From assembly GCA_009739215.1 (NCBI GenBank), contig VSJF01000013.1, forward strand, positions 310,001 to 374,000: a stretch of 64,000 nucleotides of DNA, read 5' to 3'. The notes under the pieces were generated by a model. That model saw nothing but the letters and a program-made list of their open reading frames with translations. It made no database searches and had not been told where the DNA came from. A program made the position numbers and the translations under genes. Within the stretch, counting starts at the first letter, position 1; each line of letters starts with the position of its first letter. This stretch comes from Floccularia luteovirens (taxonomy: Eukaryota > Basidiomycota > Agaricomycetes > Agaricales > Squamanitaceae). Below are positions 12,378-23,390 of this stretch, in pieces.

Positions 12378-13349
12378 TTACCAGGACAATTCTTTACCAT
12401 CAAAACTGTAGAAACGACCTGTGATGCCAGTCAAATTAGATCCACCCCCAAGATCAGTGATAAAAAAACCATCACCTGTAGGTCCATCCTTGTCCAACAA
12501 CGCATGAGGCACAATTGTCTCAGCACCTTCGCGGGGAGTCTTCCCCCCCTCACGGAAGTTATTCAACTTCGTCAATATTTGTCCGGGCCCAACAGAGTTT
12601 ACTTTGATACCATCCGCTTTCAACTCATACGCCAATGCGATAGTGTACGAGTTGGCTGCGGCTTTACTTGTGTTGTAAGCTGTGACATGGAAATTTGAAA
12701 AAGGTGAATCTGAGGCCATGAATGTGTTGGAACCCATGTGTGTGGTCACGTTGGTGATGACACCTTGCTTTGAGGCGCGCAAGAGAGGAATGAATGCTTG
12801 AGTGGTTTGGACGAGTCCAAAAAAGTTTGCTTCGAATGCGGTGCGGATTGTGTCGAGTGAGACTGTTAAAGCGTTCTGATTCTGGTCCAATAGACCAACA
12901 CCTGGAAGACCCCACCACATATAGTAAGTAATAGCTCGCAGTAGGGAGGAAAAGTTTAAAATTACCTGCGTTATTTACTAGGACATCAAGATGTCCTTCG
13001 TTTCGTTGGATAACATCTCTTGCAGCGGTGATAGTAGAGATATCAGTGACATCAATTCGTACGAATTTTACATTCAGGCCGTCATTCTTCAGTTTGGATC
13101 TGGTATTATCAGAATATCAGAATATTGTATGATCAGTACTGGTAAAGTAAAAATCGTACTGTGCTTCGAGTCCAGCCACTTCATTCCTTGCTGATAGGTA
13201 CACAACGTGTCCTTTTTCTGCAAGGATACGAACGATCTCGAAACCAAGACCGGTATTAGAGCCTAAAATTCAAGGTGAGTAGCTGCTCAAACTCTTGCGT
13301 TATACCAGTATTTCCATAGTTCACCTGTTACGAGTATGACTTTTGACAT
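12378..13349 (-). CDS. Short-chain dehydrogenase/reductase, copy B (complete)
   Basis: Four exons (13349-13325, 13262-13160, 13099-12966, 12901-12378) sum to 786 nt, 261 residues. Classical SDR with TGSNTGLG at residues 8-15 (cofactor binding), NNAG at 85-88 and the YNTSK catalytic signature at 163-167. The C-terminus is complete: TGITGRFYSFDGKELSW, resembling family members that end in a short D-G-K/E-x-x-W tail. It is the only one of the three tandem copies with no visible lesion. It sits about 1.4 kb from copy A and 1 kb from copy C, all on the same strand. The oxidised or reduced substrate cannot be inferred from sequence. Confidence 0.9.
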
Positions 13350-14409
13350 ACTTTCGCTTCTGTTGTTTCAATTCTGATCAATGATCTTCAAGGTCTGAGA
13401 TTTTCAAACCTCTAGATGATCTCGCCTTTATAGTTCTCTCAACCCTCATAATGATGGTTTCATACGGTCATGCTTGCGTGGCAGGGATGCCGTCACTATG
13501 CCACGGCATCGGAAACAATGCATCTCGTGAGTACCTGACGCGTACATTACTTTCAATGCGGCACTCACGAGATGCGGTATATCCGGATTTCAATTTGATT
13601 GTTGAACGTTGATGGATGATGTATGATGCCCTATAGTCGCAGCTCTCGATGTCGGCAAAACGCTACAATATGTATGCAGTTCAATAGTCTGTAGCTTGCG
13701 TCATCACAAACTTCACAGCCACCACTAGCTGGTATCTTCTCACTGCACCACATGGCACATATGTATGTGTTATATCTACAAAGACCTATGCACAATGTCA
13801 TCATGAATGACTAAAGTTTATAATTTAGTACAAAGGCCTCACCAGAATTGCCAGTAAACCTTGATGTTCTTCAAATTAACGAACTAGTGAATTAATTCAA
13901 TGAGAGTTTACACTTCTCTTGTTATTCCATCTAATATCAGTTACTCATGAAGTATTGTGACGAGATAGTAAGACTTCACCGAGCCACTGGTCCTTTGACT
14001 CCCAAAGAATACACAACATGGCAGACGGAACAGATTAAAATCAAGGAATCATCAGCTTTTAGCAGCAACCGCGGTTAATAAAAAAAGTATTTTTTCCGCG
14101 TTTAAATTACCCACACCGGCGTTTGCCGCCACAAGATCCCCCAGCACCAAGTTCTGCGAATCTTTAGACTAGGAAATCATGGATTCCATACTTCTTCATA
14201 ACTCATGTCCTTCCGGTCTCTGGTCACTGCATACCATATCTTATTCTAATGCTATTTTTCGGGGAAGACGTACACATATATATACTCCAGTTGAACCGAA
14301 ACTTACAGCTTGTTATCAGCCCTGGAAAAACTATGGAAACAGCGCTTCACTAGCACTTTTTATATTCTTTTATCAACCGATGGGTTTACATCTTTTCAAT
14401 ATTGAGTCA

Positions 14410-15370
14410 ATGCCACTATTTACCAAGGCAATTCTTCACCATCAAAACTATAGAAACGACCTGGATGCCAGTCAGTTAGAATCACTTCTTAAGGTCAGTG
14501 ATAAAAAACCCTTCACCTGTAGGTCCATCCTTGTCCAACAACACATAAGTCACAATTATCTCAGCACCTTCATGGGGAGTCTTCCCTCCCTCCTTGAAGT
14601 TATTCAGCTTCGTCAACGTAAGTCCAGGCGAAACCGCGTTCACTTTAATACCATCCGCTTTCAACTCATACGCCAACGCGATAGTGTATGAGTTAAGTGC
14701 GGCTTTACTTGTGTTGTAAGCTGCGAAATGGTAAATTGAATAAAGTAAACCTGGGGTGGCCATATACGCGTTGGAACTCAAGTGTGTGGTCACGTTGGTG
14801 ATGACACCTTGCTTCGAGGCACGCAAGAGAGGAAGGAATACTTGAGTGGTTTGAACGAGTCCGAAGAAGTTTGTTTCAAACGCGGCGCGAATTGTGTCGA
14901 GCGAGACCGTTAAAGCGTTTTGATTCTGATATGTTAAACCAATAGTACCTGGAAGACCCCGACGGAATATAGTAAGTAACAATAGGAAGGAAAAGTTGAA
15001 TTACCTACATTATTTACCAGGACATCGAGATGTCCTTCATTTCGTTGGATACCATCTCTCGCAGCGGTGATAGTAGAGATATCAGTGACATCAATTCGTA
15101 CTTTACATTCACGCTGTCGTTCTTCAATTTGGATCTGATAGTATCAGAGTATCAGAATGCCATATAATCAGTATTATCAAAAAGCAAATCGTACAATGCT
15201 TCGAGTCCAGCTGCTTCATTCCTTGCTGATAGATACACGATGGGTCCTTTTTCTGCAAGGATACGAACGATTTCGAAACCGATACCAGTGTTCGAGCCTA
15301 ATGTTTCAAGGTAAGTAACCGCTCAAACTCTGCATTATATTTCACCTGTTACAAGGATGACTTTTGACAT
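14410..15370 (-). pseudogene. Short-chain dehydrogenase/reductase, copy C (pseudogene)
   Basis: The same four-exon layout as copies A and B is recognisable (start ATG at 15370, last exon from about 14948). In exon 3 the segment matching copy B 13066-13073 has lost four bases (around 15100), which shifts the frame and runs into a stop at 15014-15016. The NNAG motif is mutated to NNV. In the last exon the body still reads as SDR (NFFGLVQTTQ, AAYNTSK), but the end has an early TGA at 14482-14484, a second stop just after it, and one more base lost in the GITGRF tail. With three independent lesions this is very likely dead, unless the sequence contains errors. Confidence 0.82.
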
Positions 15371-15460
15371 TATTTTCGCTTCTGTTGTTCCAGATTTGAA
15401 CTTTGAGGTCCGAGAATTTCAAATCTCTAAACGAGACCGTATTTATAGTCCATTAACCCT

Positions 15461-16096
15461 CTATATTGACGATGATATCACACGGCCATTTGTTAGAAAG
15501 CTTGCGTGGCAGGGATGCCGTTGCATGGTGCAACGGCATCGAATGGCAATTCGTGGACTGCTGGGGGTGTACATATCAAGGCATCTGGATTTCAATTTTT
15601 TTTGTGTTGATGCATAATGCTCCATCGCAGCTCTGGTTTGATTGATGTCGGCAGGGTGGCTGGCGTCATCACGAACTTCACAACTTCCACTAACTGGTAT
15701 CTTCCTCCTGTACCATGCATTGAATCTACAAAGAGCTATGCACAATGTCATCATGGTTATATTGGTTTCATATCCTAGTTCAATGTATAGTAAACACAGA
15801 CCAATATCTGCTTCAATACTGCGGGCCACTCCACGAAGCTTCTTCATTGATTCCAATGTAGCTTTCATACCAGATTCTGAACATGCCGGAGAATTACTGT
15901 CAAAAAGTAGCGTATAGACGATGGACGTAAGTTTTGAGACAGGTGCAATTGTAGCCATTAATAGAGAGTTTTTCATAGATTGCAATGTTTGAGATGTAGC
16001 AGAGAACGACTGTCACATAGCGGCTATCATAACATTATCATGAAAAGCGCATCACTCACTCACAGGAATATGGATTTTATAACTCTCACTGGACAT
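15461..16096 (-). CDS. Hypothetical protein, possibly spurious
   Basis: A two-exon model (16096-16064, then 16009-15461) gives about 193 residues. The first exon encodes only 11 residues, and the intron has GTGAGT and CAG borders. The N-terminal part contains a hydrophobic helix (MATIAPVSKLTSIVYTLLF) and a second helical segment (LESMKKLRGVARSIEADIG), which look protein-like. The C-terminal third overlaps the 5' flank shared by the SDR copies and is probably not real coding sequence. No family is recognised. It could be a fragment of the decayed gene just upstream on the same strand. Low confidence. Confidence 0.28.
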
Positions 16097-16129
16097 TACA
16101 GATGAAGACGGTGCGGAGAGATATGCAAA

Positions 16130-16896
16130 GGTAAAGCTTCAGGCTTGTCCTCCGAAAGAAGAGGAAGTGATTCTGAAGCAATGACCAAAGTCAAAGGAAC
16201 AAATTCTGAATATAGAGATAATTTCTGTCAGTAATATTTAAAAAAAACAAAAAACCGACCTACCCATCCGCACCAAATTCCCCCTCCCATTCCATAACAG
16301 CAGATGCAGACCGGGCCCCAAGCTCAAAGGTATATCTTTCCATAACTTCTGCCAGTGCAAGTACAACATCGTTCTCAACAGCACTTCGGGCTCTACCCAA
16401 ATACACACATTCCGCCTTTCCAGTCCTTGACCAACTTTTCAATCTTGCACATCCAACAACAGCCCGGGGCAGCACGGCAGCCTGAGGACTGGATGACCAT
16501 CTTGCATGCCAACGAGAACATCCCGCGTCCACAAAGCCATAGCAACCTGTACACTCTTCCCAAAAATCGCTCCTACCTGGGAGGGTGTCTTATTAGCATC
16601 CGCAAGTAGACTGCATTTTAGATGTGATGCATGGCGAAAGCAGAATTTTCTGAATTTACTTTCAATGAGGTTCGTAACTGAGGATGATCGATAAAAGAAA
16701 ATACTGCTGTAGCCGCTAATGGTGTTGGGACTGGGGAGAGGTGCGCGAGGTGGCGACTCTGTGAGCCACCGCAGCTTGTATTGTCGTTATTGGCGGGGAC
16801 GACTCTGATGGCTACAATAAGAGAGCTGTATGCAGGTCGATGGTTGTTTCGATCATGTGACTCGTATAAATTTGAATCTATGTCATGTTCATCCAT
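16130..16896 (-). pseudogene. Decayed gene of unknown family
   Basis: Several stretches read like conserved protein, but in different frames: AVFSFIDHPQLRTSLKVNSE (about 16640-16700), then ADANKTPSQVGAIFGKSVQV (about 16540-16600), then SAVENDVVLALAEVMERYTF (about 16325-16385). A plausible GT-AG intron then leads to EFVPLTLVIASESLPLLS (about 16130-16200). Frame changes are needed between the first three, with no donor/acceptor pairs to explain them. I read this as a real gene broken by indels. The family is not recognised. It lies head-to-head with the NLR gene that starts at 17211. Confidence 0.4.
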
Positions 16897-17210
16897 ACAC
16901 TTGTGTAAGTCGTTCTAATTCATCAAGTAGATATTCCTTACTTCCTCTTTCAGCAGTAGCACAGATTTTCGACATAAAAGATTTCATGGGCGCTTACAAT
17001 ACAAACAAACTGTCAAATTAGACATGTGAGAGTGATCCATGATGGGAAATGCTGTGGAGAATTCGTGCAGACTCACACTGCTCACATACTCTCTCCCCCA
17101 ATACCCATACCATAGTTGAGAACTTTGCTCATCAATACGGTATGTTTTGCTCAATCTGTTCATTGCAAAAAACAACAAACAGATAACGCTCCATATCCAG
17201 GATTCAAGAA

Positions 17211-20200
17211 ATGTCTCCATCAAAACGAAATCAACGTATCATTGACATTCTTACTGTTGCAAAGCAGACGCTTGATACTACACAAAGCTCACTCAGCCTG
17301 ATTCCTGTTCCTGGATTATCCAGTGCAGCTTCAGCATTGTCTGGCTTGGTTGGTATAATTTTGGTACGTAGATAATAATATATTTTCTACCTTTAAATGA
17401 TTTAGTTGATCAGGTTGCCGAAGGGAACAAAGGGATACGGGAGGATATAGCAGATCATGTGCAGGAGCTCACGTCGATTATCGAGCGAACAAGGAAAATG
17501 GTCGAGTCAGTTATAGGGGCCGATGACGAAAATTTGACACGAGCTCGTCTGGTAAATTCACCTAACTTCACAGAGAGGGTTGCTACTCTCGAGAAGTGAG
17601 TCATCATGATAGTTCCATATGTTTTGCTTATAACTTGATACTCGTAGAGATCTGAAGGATCTTACGAATGTGACAAAAAGCCTTGAAACGGGATTGCTTG
17701 GATTTATTTTGAGCAAGAAAAATGCGGATACGTTATTGAGGATTAGGACCGGCATTGACGATGCCACGAGAAAGTTCTACGTATGCATTTGATTTTATCT
17801 AACTGGTTAGCGCTCCGTCATGACATATGACACAGATTCAAGGTGGAATGACGGTAGAGATGTTGATTAATGGAATTGTAACTGATATCCAGGTTTGAAT
17901 CTTGTTTTATGTTGTTGGGCAAACAATCTGATATAAATTGATAGCAAATTAAGCGTATGCAACAGCAGGAGCGTGAGCGTGCGGAACAAGAGCGTAAGTT
18001 TGTCTAATTATCAAGGTTGATTACTCATCGCACCGCTTGCAGTCGACGAAAAAGCACTAGACAAGCTGCCACACGTCAACGCTGGTTACTCTTCCGCCCA
18101 GATTCCGACTAAATTGGGTACACTGAAAGGTACTAGGACCGCATTGCTCAAGGAAATCACAGAATGGTCGCTTCGACGGGAGTCGGACAGAATCGGCTCT
18201 TTTATATACGTTCTAAGTGGTGGTGCTGGCACCGGTAAATCTACAATTGCGTTTGAAATGGCTCAAAGATTGGAGGACGCTGGGGCACTTGGTGCCTCAT
18301 TTTTCTTTGTCCGTGATGCAAGTCACTTTAATACAACGACTTACGTATTGACGACAATCGCCTATCAATTGGCACGTAACCACACCAGCCTCTATCCTCA
18401 TATCGCGAAGGCTGCTCGAGAGTACAGCCGCAAAGGCAAACAGGGGGAAAAACTTCAGATGGATCTCGATAATTTGATTATCAAGCCATTGAAGAATGTT
18501 GAGGCATCGCACCGCCCAATCATCCTTGTTTTTGATGCACTCGATGAGTGCACTAAACCAGCCCAGACTGAGGTTATCCGACTCCTTTTCCTCTTCATGG
18601 AACGGCTTCCTGAAATCCCATTTCCTGTCCGAATACTCGTTACCACCAGACCAGAAATGAAGATCGAAGCAGCCTTTAACACCGAAAAGCTTCGCAATGT
18701 GTCGAAACCATTTAAATTACACGAAATACTGAGACAAATCGTCGACGGAGACATCAAGCTTTTTCTGGACACAAAACTGAAGGATCTTAGCTGCTGGGAG
18801 ATGGTGTTCAGTAGCATCCCTAAAGTTGTGGAAGGCCTTACCAATCTCTCTGCCGGCTTATTCATTTATGCCGATACCGTCGTCAATTTTTTGGATAACA
18901 ATCCACATCATGCAGTCGATGTACTCAAGGCACTTTTATCTGATAAACCATCAGAGGCGGCATTCAGCCTAGAGAATCTCGATCGGCTATATCTCGTTGT
19001 CTTACAGAATGCACTCGATGATAACTGTCTGAAAATTCCAGGCATGCAGGAGTATATTCAAGTTGTACTCGGCAGTCTCGCTTTACTTCAAGATCAGATA
19101 TCGACATCTGGCCTAAACGATTTGGTTGGTGTTCCAATGCGATTTATCCGGGACATTCTAGCTCGGCTGGGTTCGGTCATTCTCAAACCAGAACTGGACG
19201 ATGTTGGGATTCGAATGCTGCATGCAAGCTTTCCGCAATTCCTCATCGATATGCACCGCTGTACCAACTTTAAGTTTTACATCGACCCGTCTGTACACCA
19301 CCGTCGTCTGGCATCGATTTGCCTGGAGGTGATGAATACGAGGTATCCACCAACAAGGAATATTTGTGAGCTGGATAATCCGACGATAATGAAATCAGAC
19401 ATCCCTGATCTGCACGATTCTGTCAAGAAATATATCCGACCAAGTTTACAGTATTCTTGCGTTCACTGGGCTACACATCTATCTCAATGTAATGACCCAA
19501 GTCAGGATATCTTGGATGCAGTGATGGAATTCACGCGGACGAAACTTCTAGTATGGGTAGAGGTGCTCAGTTACATGAATCGGCTTGATGCTGCTGTGCC
19601 GGCATTGCTTGCGGCACTTTCCTGGTGCGAGGTGCGTCTCTAACTGATTCAAGTGATATAAGAAAGACTGAATACTGTTGTTAGGTTCACATGCAGGACG
19701 GGGACAGGAATGAAATTGTCCAGCTAATAGATGACATGCATCGGCTAGTCCTGCAATGTTACACACCTATCAATGATTGTCCCGAACACCTGTATATCTC
19801 TGCACTCCCATTCGCACCATTATGCGTGCTCTCCGCCCACTACAACAATTTTGGCAAGATAACAACCCATGATTATACTACCATAAAATCACTGATGCCT
19901 CGAGATTCATCATGGGGTGCTTGTCTCCACACAATTACAATAGATGCAAGATATTGTCGCGCAGTGCTTTCCCCCAATGGGAGGCTAATTGCATCTGGGT
20001 CAGAAAATGAGGTGGGTATATGGGATGCTAGTATCGGATTATCAAAGAGGACCTTAGCCGGGCATACGGAAAGAGTCCACTGTGTTGCATGGGCCCCTGA
20101 TGGGGAGTCGCTTGCTTCTGGTTCGGCTGACGGGTCAATCCGTGTCTGGAATGCTACATCCGGTGCACAAGTACATGTGCAAGATGTTCAAAGCAGAGAA

Positions 20201-21604
20201 TGCAAAGTGTATGTTATATCGTGGAGTCAAGACGGAACACGACTTGCTACTGGAGCTTATCATGGTGGTGTTCATGTGTGGGACATCATGATCGGTGAGA
20301 AGCTGAAGAGGAGAATGTCCATTCCTGAAATAGATACAGTGTTGGCGATATCGGGGAATCTGGAGCGTGCAATAGACTGGACAGATGAATGGAAGCTTCG
20401 ATTATGGGATATGGGATATAAGGATGGCAAGATTTTGAAGGAGCTTCCCGTGCAATTTACCGTCGATGCAGCTGTGTTTCTACACGGTGACTTACAGGTT
20501 GCCTTCTCTGGGCTCGATGACACGATCTATGTGTGGGACTTAGAATCTGGCGAATGCACTCCAAAAGTCACATTGAAATCCACCGTCGAACCCGAGACTT
20601 TCATCTACGGCATTGCTGTGTCCCAAAACAGAAACATTCTTGCCTCGTCTACTGCTGATAAAATCCATTTCTTTGACACGAAATCTTGGGATTCACTTGG
20701 TTCCTTCAGAGGCTATTTTGGTTACAGCGCATCATTCACTCCAGATGATCGTCGCCTCCTAACTTCTCGCAGTACAATCAATATGTGGGACTCGTCCTCC
20801 GTGCTTGCACCAAAACCACGAATCACATCATCCACTCCATCGCCATCATCTTCACCAATTGTAAAACACGACAGAAACATATATTTCGTAGCTATCTCCT
20901 TCGACGGGTCACGAGTAGCGGCTGTGTCTGTTAATGCAGTCAGTATCTGGTCTCTCAAATCTGCATCACTATTATGCATTATTCGGGGATATTTTCCTGG
21001 AAACGTTGCCTTCTCTCCTGACGCGCAGAACATTGCCGTCGTTGAATATGAAAAGACTTCTATATGGGATATCACGACAACCGAACCTGCTTTGGTGCAG
21101 AGCATATCCACCGCAAATAGTATCGATGATAGAATCGCCTGGTCCCCCGATCGACTTTGGATCGCGGGCCCAGCATATGATCCTAATACTAATACAACAC
21201 GAGGGCTGGGTGTATTCAATGCAGTAACAGGCGAGCTTGTGAAATATGTTGCGTGCAGCAATAATGGGACATTTTTGGAAGTAGAGTTTTCGCAAGACAA
21301 CATATTGTTATATTTAGATTGTAACGGGGATGAAGCAATTTTCAGATGGAAGGAAGGGGAGAAAGTCGACCTCGTGCAGCACAAGTGGAAAACTGAGATA
21401 GCACAGAGGATGGATTTCCACAAGGATGCATGGATCATTCGCGAGCGGGATGGGAAGAGATTATGTTGGGTACAGCAGAGATATCCAAGCGCGATTGCGC
21501 GGTGGGGCAATTATTACGCTGTGGGGGAATCTGGCCAGCTAGACATTTTACACATAGAGGAAAGTTCTGTAGATATGACAAAGGATTCTCAGATTCTTAT
21601 ATAG
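17211..21604 (+). CDS. NLR-type NTPase: helical N-terminus, NACHT, WD40 repeats
   Basis: Seven exons (17211-17363, 17414-17595, 17648-17780, 17836-17892, 17945-17993, 18043-19631, 19685-21604) give 4083 nt, 1360 residues. Residues 1 to about 190 are helical and charged, starting with a hydrophobic Pro/Gly-containing segment (SLIPVPGLSSAASALSGLVG). The NACHT domain follows, with Walker A GGAGTGKST at 251-259 and Walker B ILVFDALDEC near 352-361. A helical linker leads to about ten degenerate WD40 blades from about residue 770 to 1340 (for example LASGSADGSIRVWNATSG). Such fungal NLRs act in non-self recognition and regulated cell death. The blades are divergent, unlike the near-identical repeats of HET-E type receptors. 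No internal stop; intact. Confidence 0.92.
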
Positions 21605-21809
21605 AATTTAAATTTACGCAGTCTTACAAAATATCATCTCGAGTATTTTGTCGGTGATCCTTATGAAAGCAACATTCACAAAGATGATTGTTAGCTCTGC
21701 AACACAACTACAACGTCACTCATGCTTATGTTTTCGTAAAATGTACTGGGAAAGCTGAAATTTGTTATCAGTAGCTAACCAATATCGTTATTAAGTTTCA
21801 TAAAGGTTG

Positions 21810-23004
21810 TCAAACGTCCAATTGTTTCACCAGGCCATTGCCGGCACTAAAACCGTCAGTGACTGCTTCTACAAAAACTCCAGAATAGAAAAGCCCTTCC
21901 GTTGTTCCTTCTTGGATTCCGTGGTGTACGACGTCGCCTTGGTCTGCTGGGGAGTCGTTGACACTAACAAGCGGCAACTAGGGTTACAATAATTCAAAGC
22001 CTGCCTTCAACATATCGGAAATTCAAAAAAAGAAATACCTTAAGAACACCAAAATGAAAGTCTCCTTGTCCAGCCGGGCCAGCAGCAGTTGTTGGGTTTG
22101 ACATGGCTTTGGAAACAGCTTTGAGAGGTGATCCACCTTCCGAATTGAATACTTCAAGTGTGCGTTTGTCCCAATCCACCAGCACGGCAAAGTTGTGCCA
22201 GATATTAGGGAAGAATGGCGTAGTGAACAGTACGTTCAGCGCGTGATCGAGAACTTTGAAGTAATGTGCGTTTGGTACTGGTAGAGGCCCAGTAGGATTA
22301 GTGAAAGGTGAACCTAAATTGAAAGTGGTTAATCGGACCAACAACTGATTCGTTCAGACGAGGGACATATTTACCAAGTTGTATACCAAACACATGAGTC
22401 CCATCACTAGGTTCAATGAATACAATCTGATATTCATGGTTATAATTAAGCGGATGCTTCACATCCATCATGATGGAGAAATGGAAGGCGGTCCTCCCTA
22501 CTTCCATCAAGGAATTAAGTGAGGCGTGATCCCCATTCTTTTGTGCAATAAGTTCTGTACGGCGGAAACCAAATTGAGGCGTGCTACTCCCAGGAGTGAA
22601 GACAGAGCTGTTATCGATCGTGACTAATATGGTTTGTTCTGTAGGAATCATGAGAGATGGGGATATTAAGTTCTTGTTCCACAAAGGTGTTGGTGGGATC
22701 GAACGTCCAACTGGAATTGAATACTGTTCGATTGATAAGCCTATTGAATCCTTAAGATATCATGATACCATGAAAATACACACATGTGAAGCATTTTCTG
22801 ACCCTTTAACACCACTATAGTCCGAGCAAAGGATAAGTACAATCTTGGAGTTGTCTCGTGTACACTCACTTACGTCAAGTAAGGATCAGCAGACACATCC
22901 AAGTCACCCTTCGTAAAACTTAAGGGTGTACGACCATCATAAATGATTGGTGTCCCTGCGATGGTAGCGGCAAAGACTGATAACACTAGCGCTGGAATGA
23001 TCAT
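21810..23004 (-). CDS. Secreted GH131 beta-glucanase
   Basis: Five exons (23004-22874, 22814-22784, 22723-22375, 22313-22039, 21977-21810) sum to 954 nt, 317 residues. GH131 enzymes cleave beta-1,3/1,6/1,4-glucans in plant or fungal walls. Visible: a signal peptide (MIIPALVLSVFAATIAG), then PIIYDGRTPLSF at the mature N-terminus, EQTILVTIDNSSVFTPG, PQFGFRRTELIAQ, HEYQIVFIEPSDGTHVFGIQ, WHNFAVLVDWDKRTLEVF, DFHFGVLK and the closing HHGIQEGTTEGLFYSGVFVE. Exon 2 is only 31 nt. The start was chosen at 23004 rather than the in-frame ATG at 23157, because it places the signal peptide at the N-terminus. Intact. Confidence 0.92.
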
Positions 23005-23390
23005 ATGAGTAATGTGGTGATCAGTTGAAAAAATTCGCTCTTCCTTTATGGTGTTCGTGTATGGGTAAATCTTCGGATAAGGAGTTATATCGGCGTGAAG
23101 AACGTTAATGCCGTCAGGATGCGTTGAATAACTTGAAGGGGTGGGGCGCATTGACAACTCTATTTCGCCGTGAAGGAGGTCATGTTATATGAATTTATAT
23201 CCCATTTCCGATGCATATGATGCTGAAAAGACGATACTGAGAGAGGGATAACATTCGTGTTGGGCGTAGTTAGACAGTAGAATACATCTTGTGTACATCC
23301 TTTATGCTTTCGTCAATATATATGTAATAAACTGAATTGTTACGACAAGTGAGTAAACTGAAGAAGAACGAGGGGGATATGCGCTTACCA

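Larger units (their letters stand above)
9776..15770. repeat. Tandem segmental triplication carrying the SDR genes
   Basis: Similarity is not confined to coding exons. Introns have the same positions and near-equal lengths. 3' flanks match (9776-9860 with 11624-11703; 12231-12265 with 14291-14325), and so do 5' flanks (around 11400-11460, 13740-13805 and 15710-15760, each with a CAATGTCATCAT-like stretch). The units are about 2.0-2.3 kb, all in the same orientation, which indicates unequal crossing-over of a whole gene plus flanks. Confidence 0.75.

Noticed and set aside
20722..21510. 262-codon minus-strand frame within the NLR
   Set aside because: Lies antisense to the WD40 exon, has no domain, and is a by-product of codon composition.
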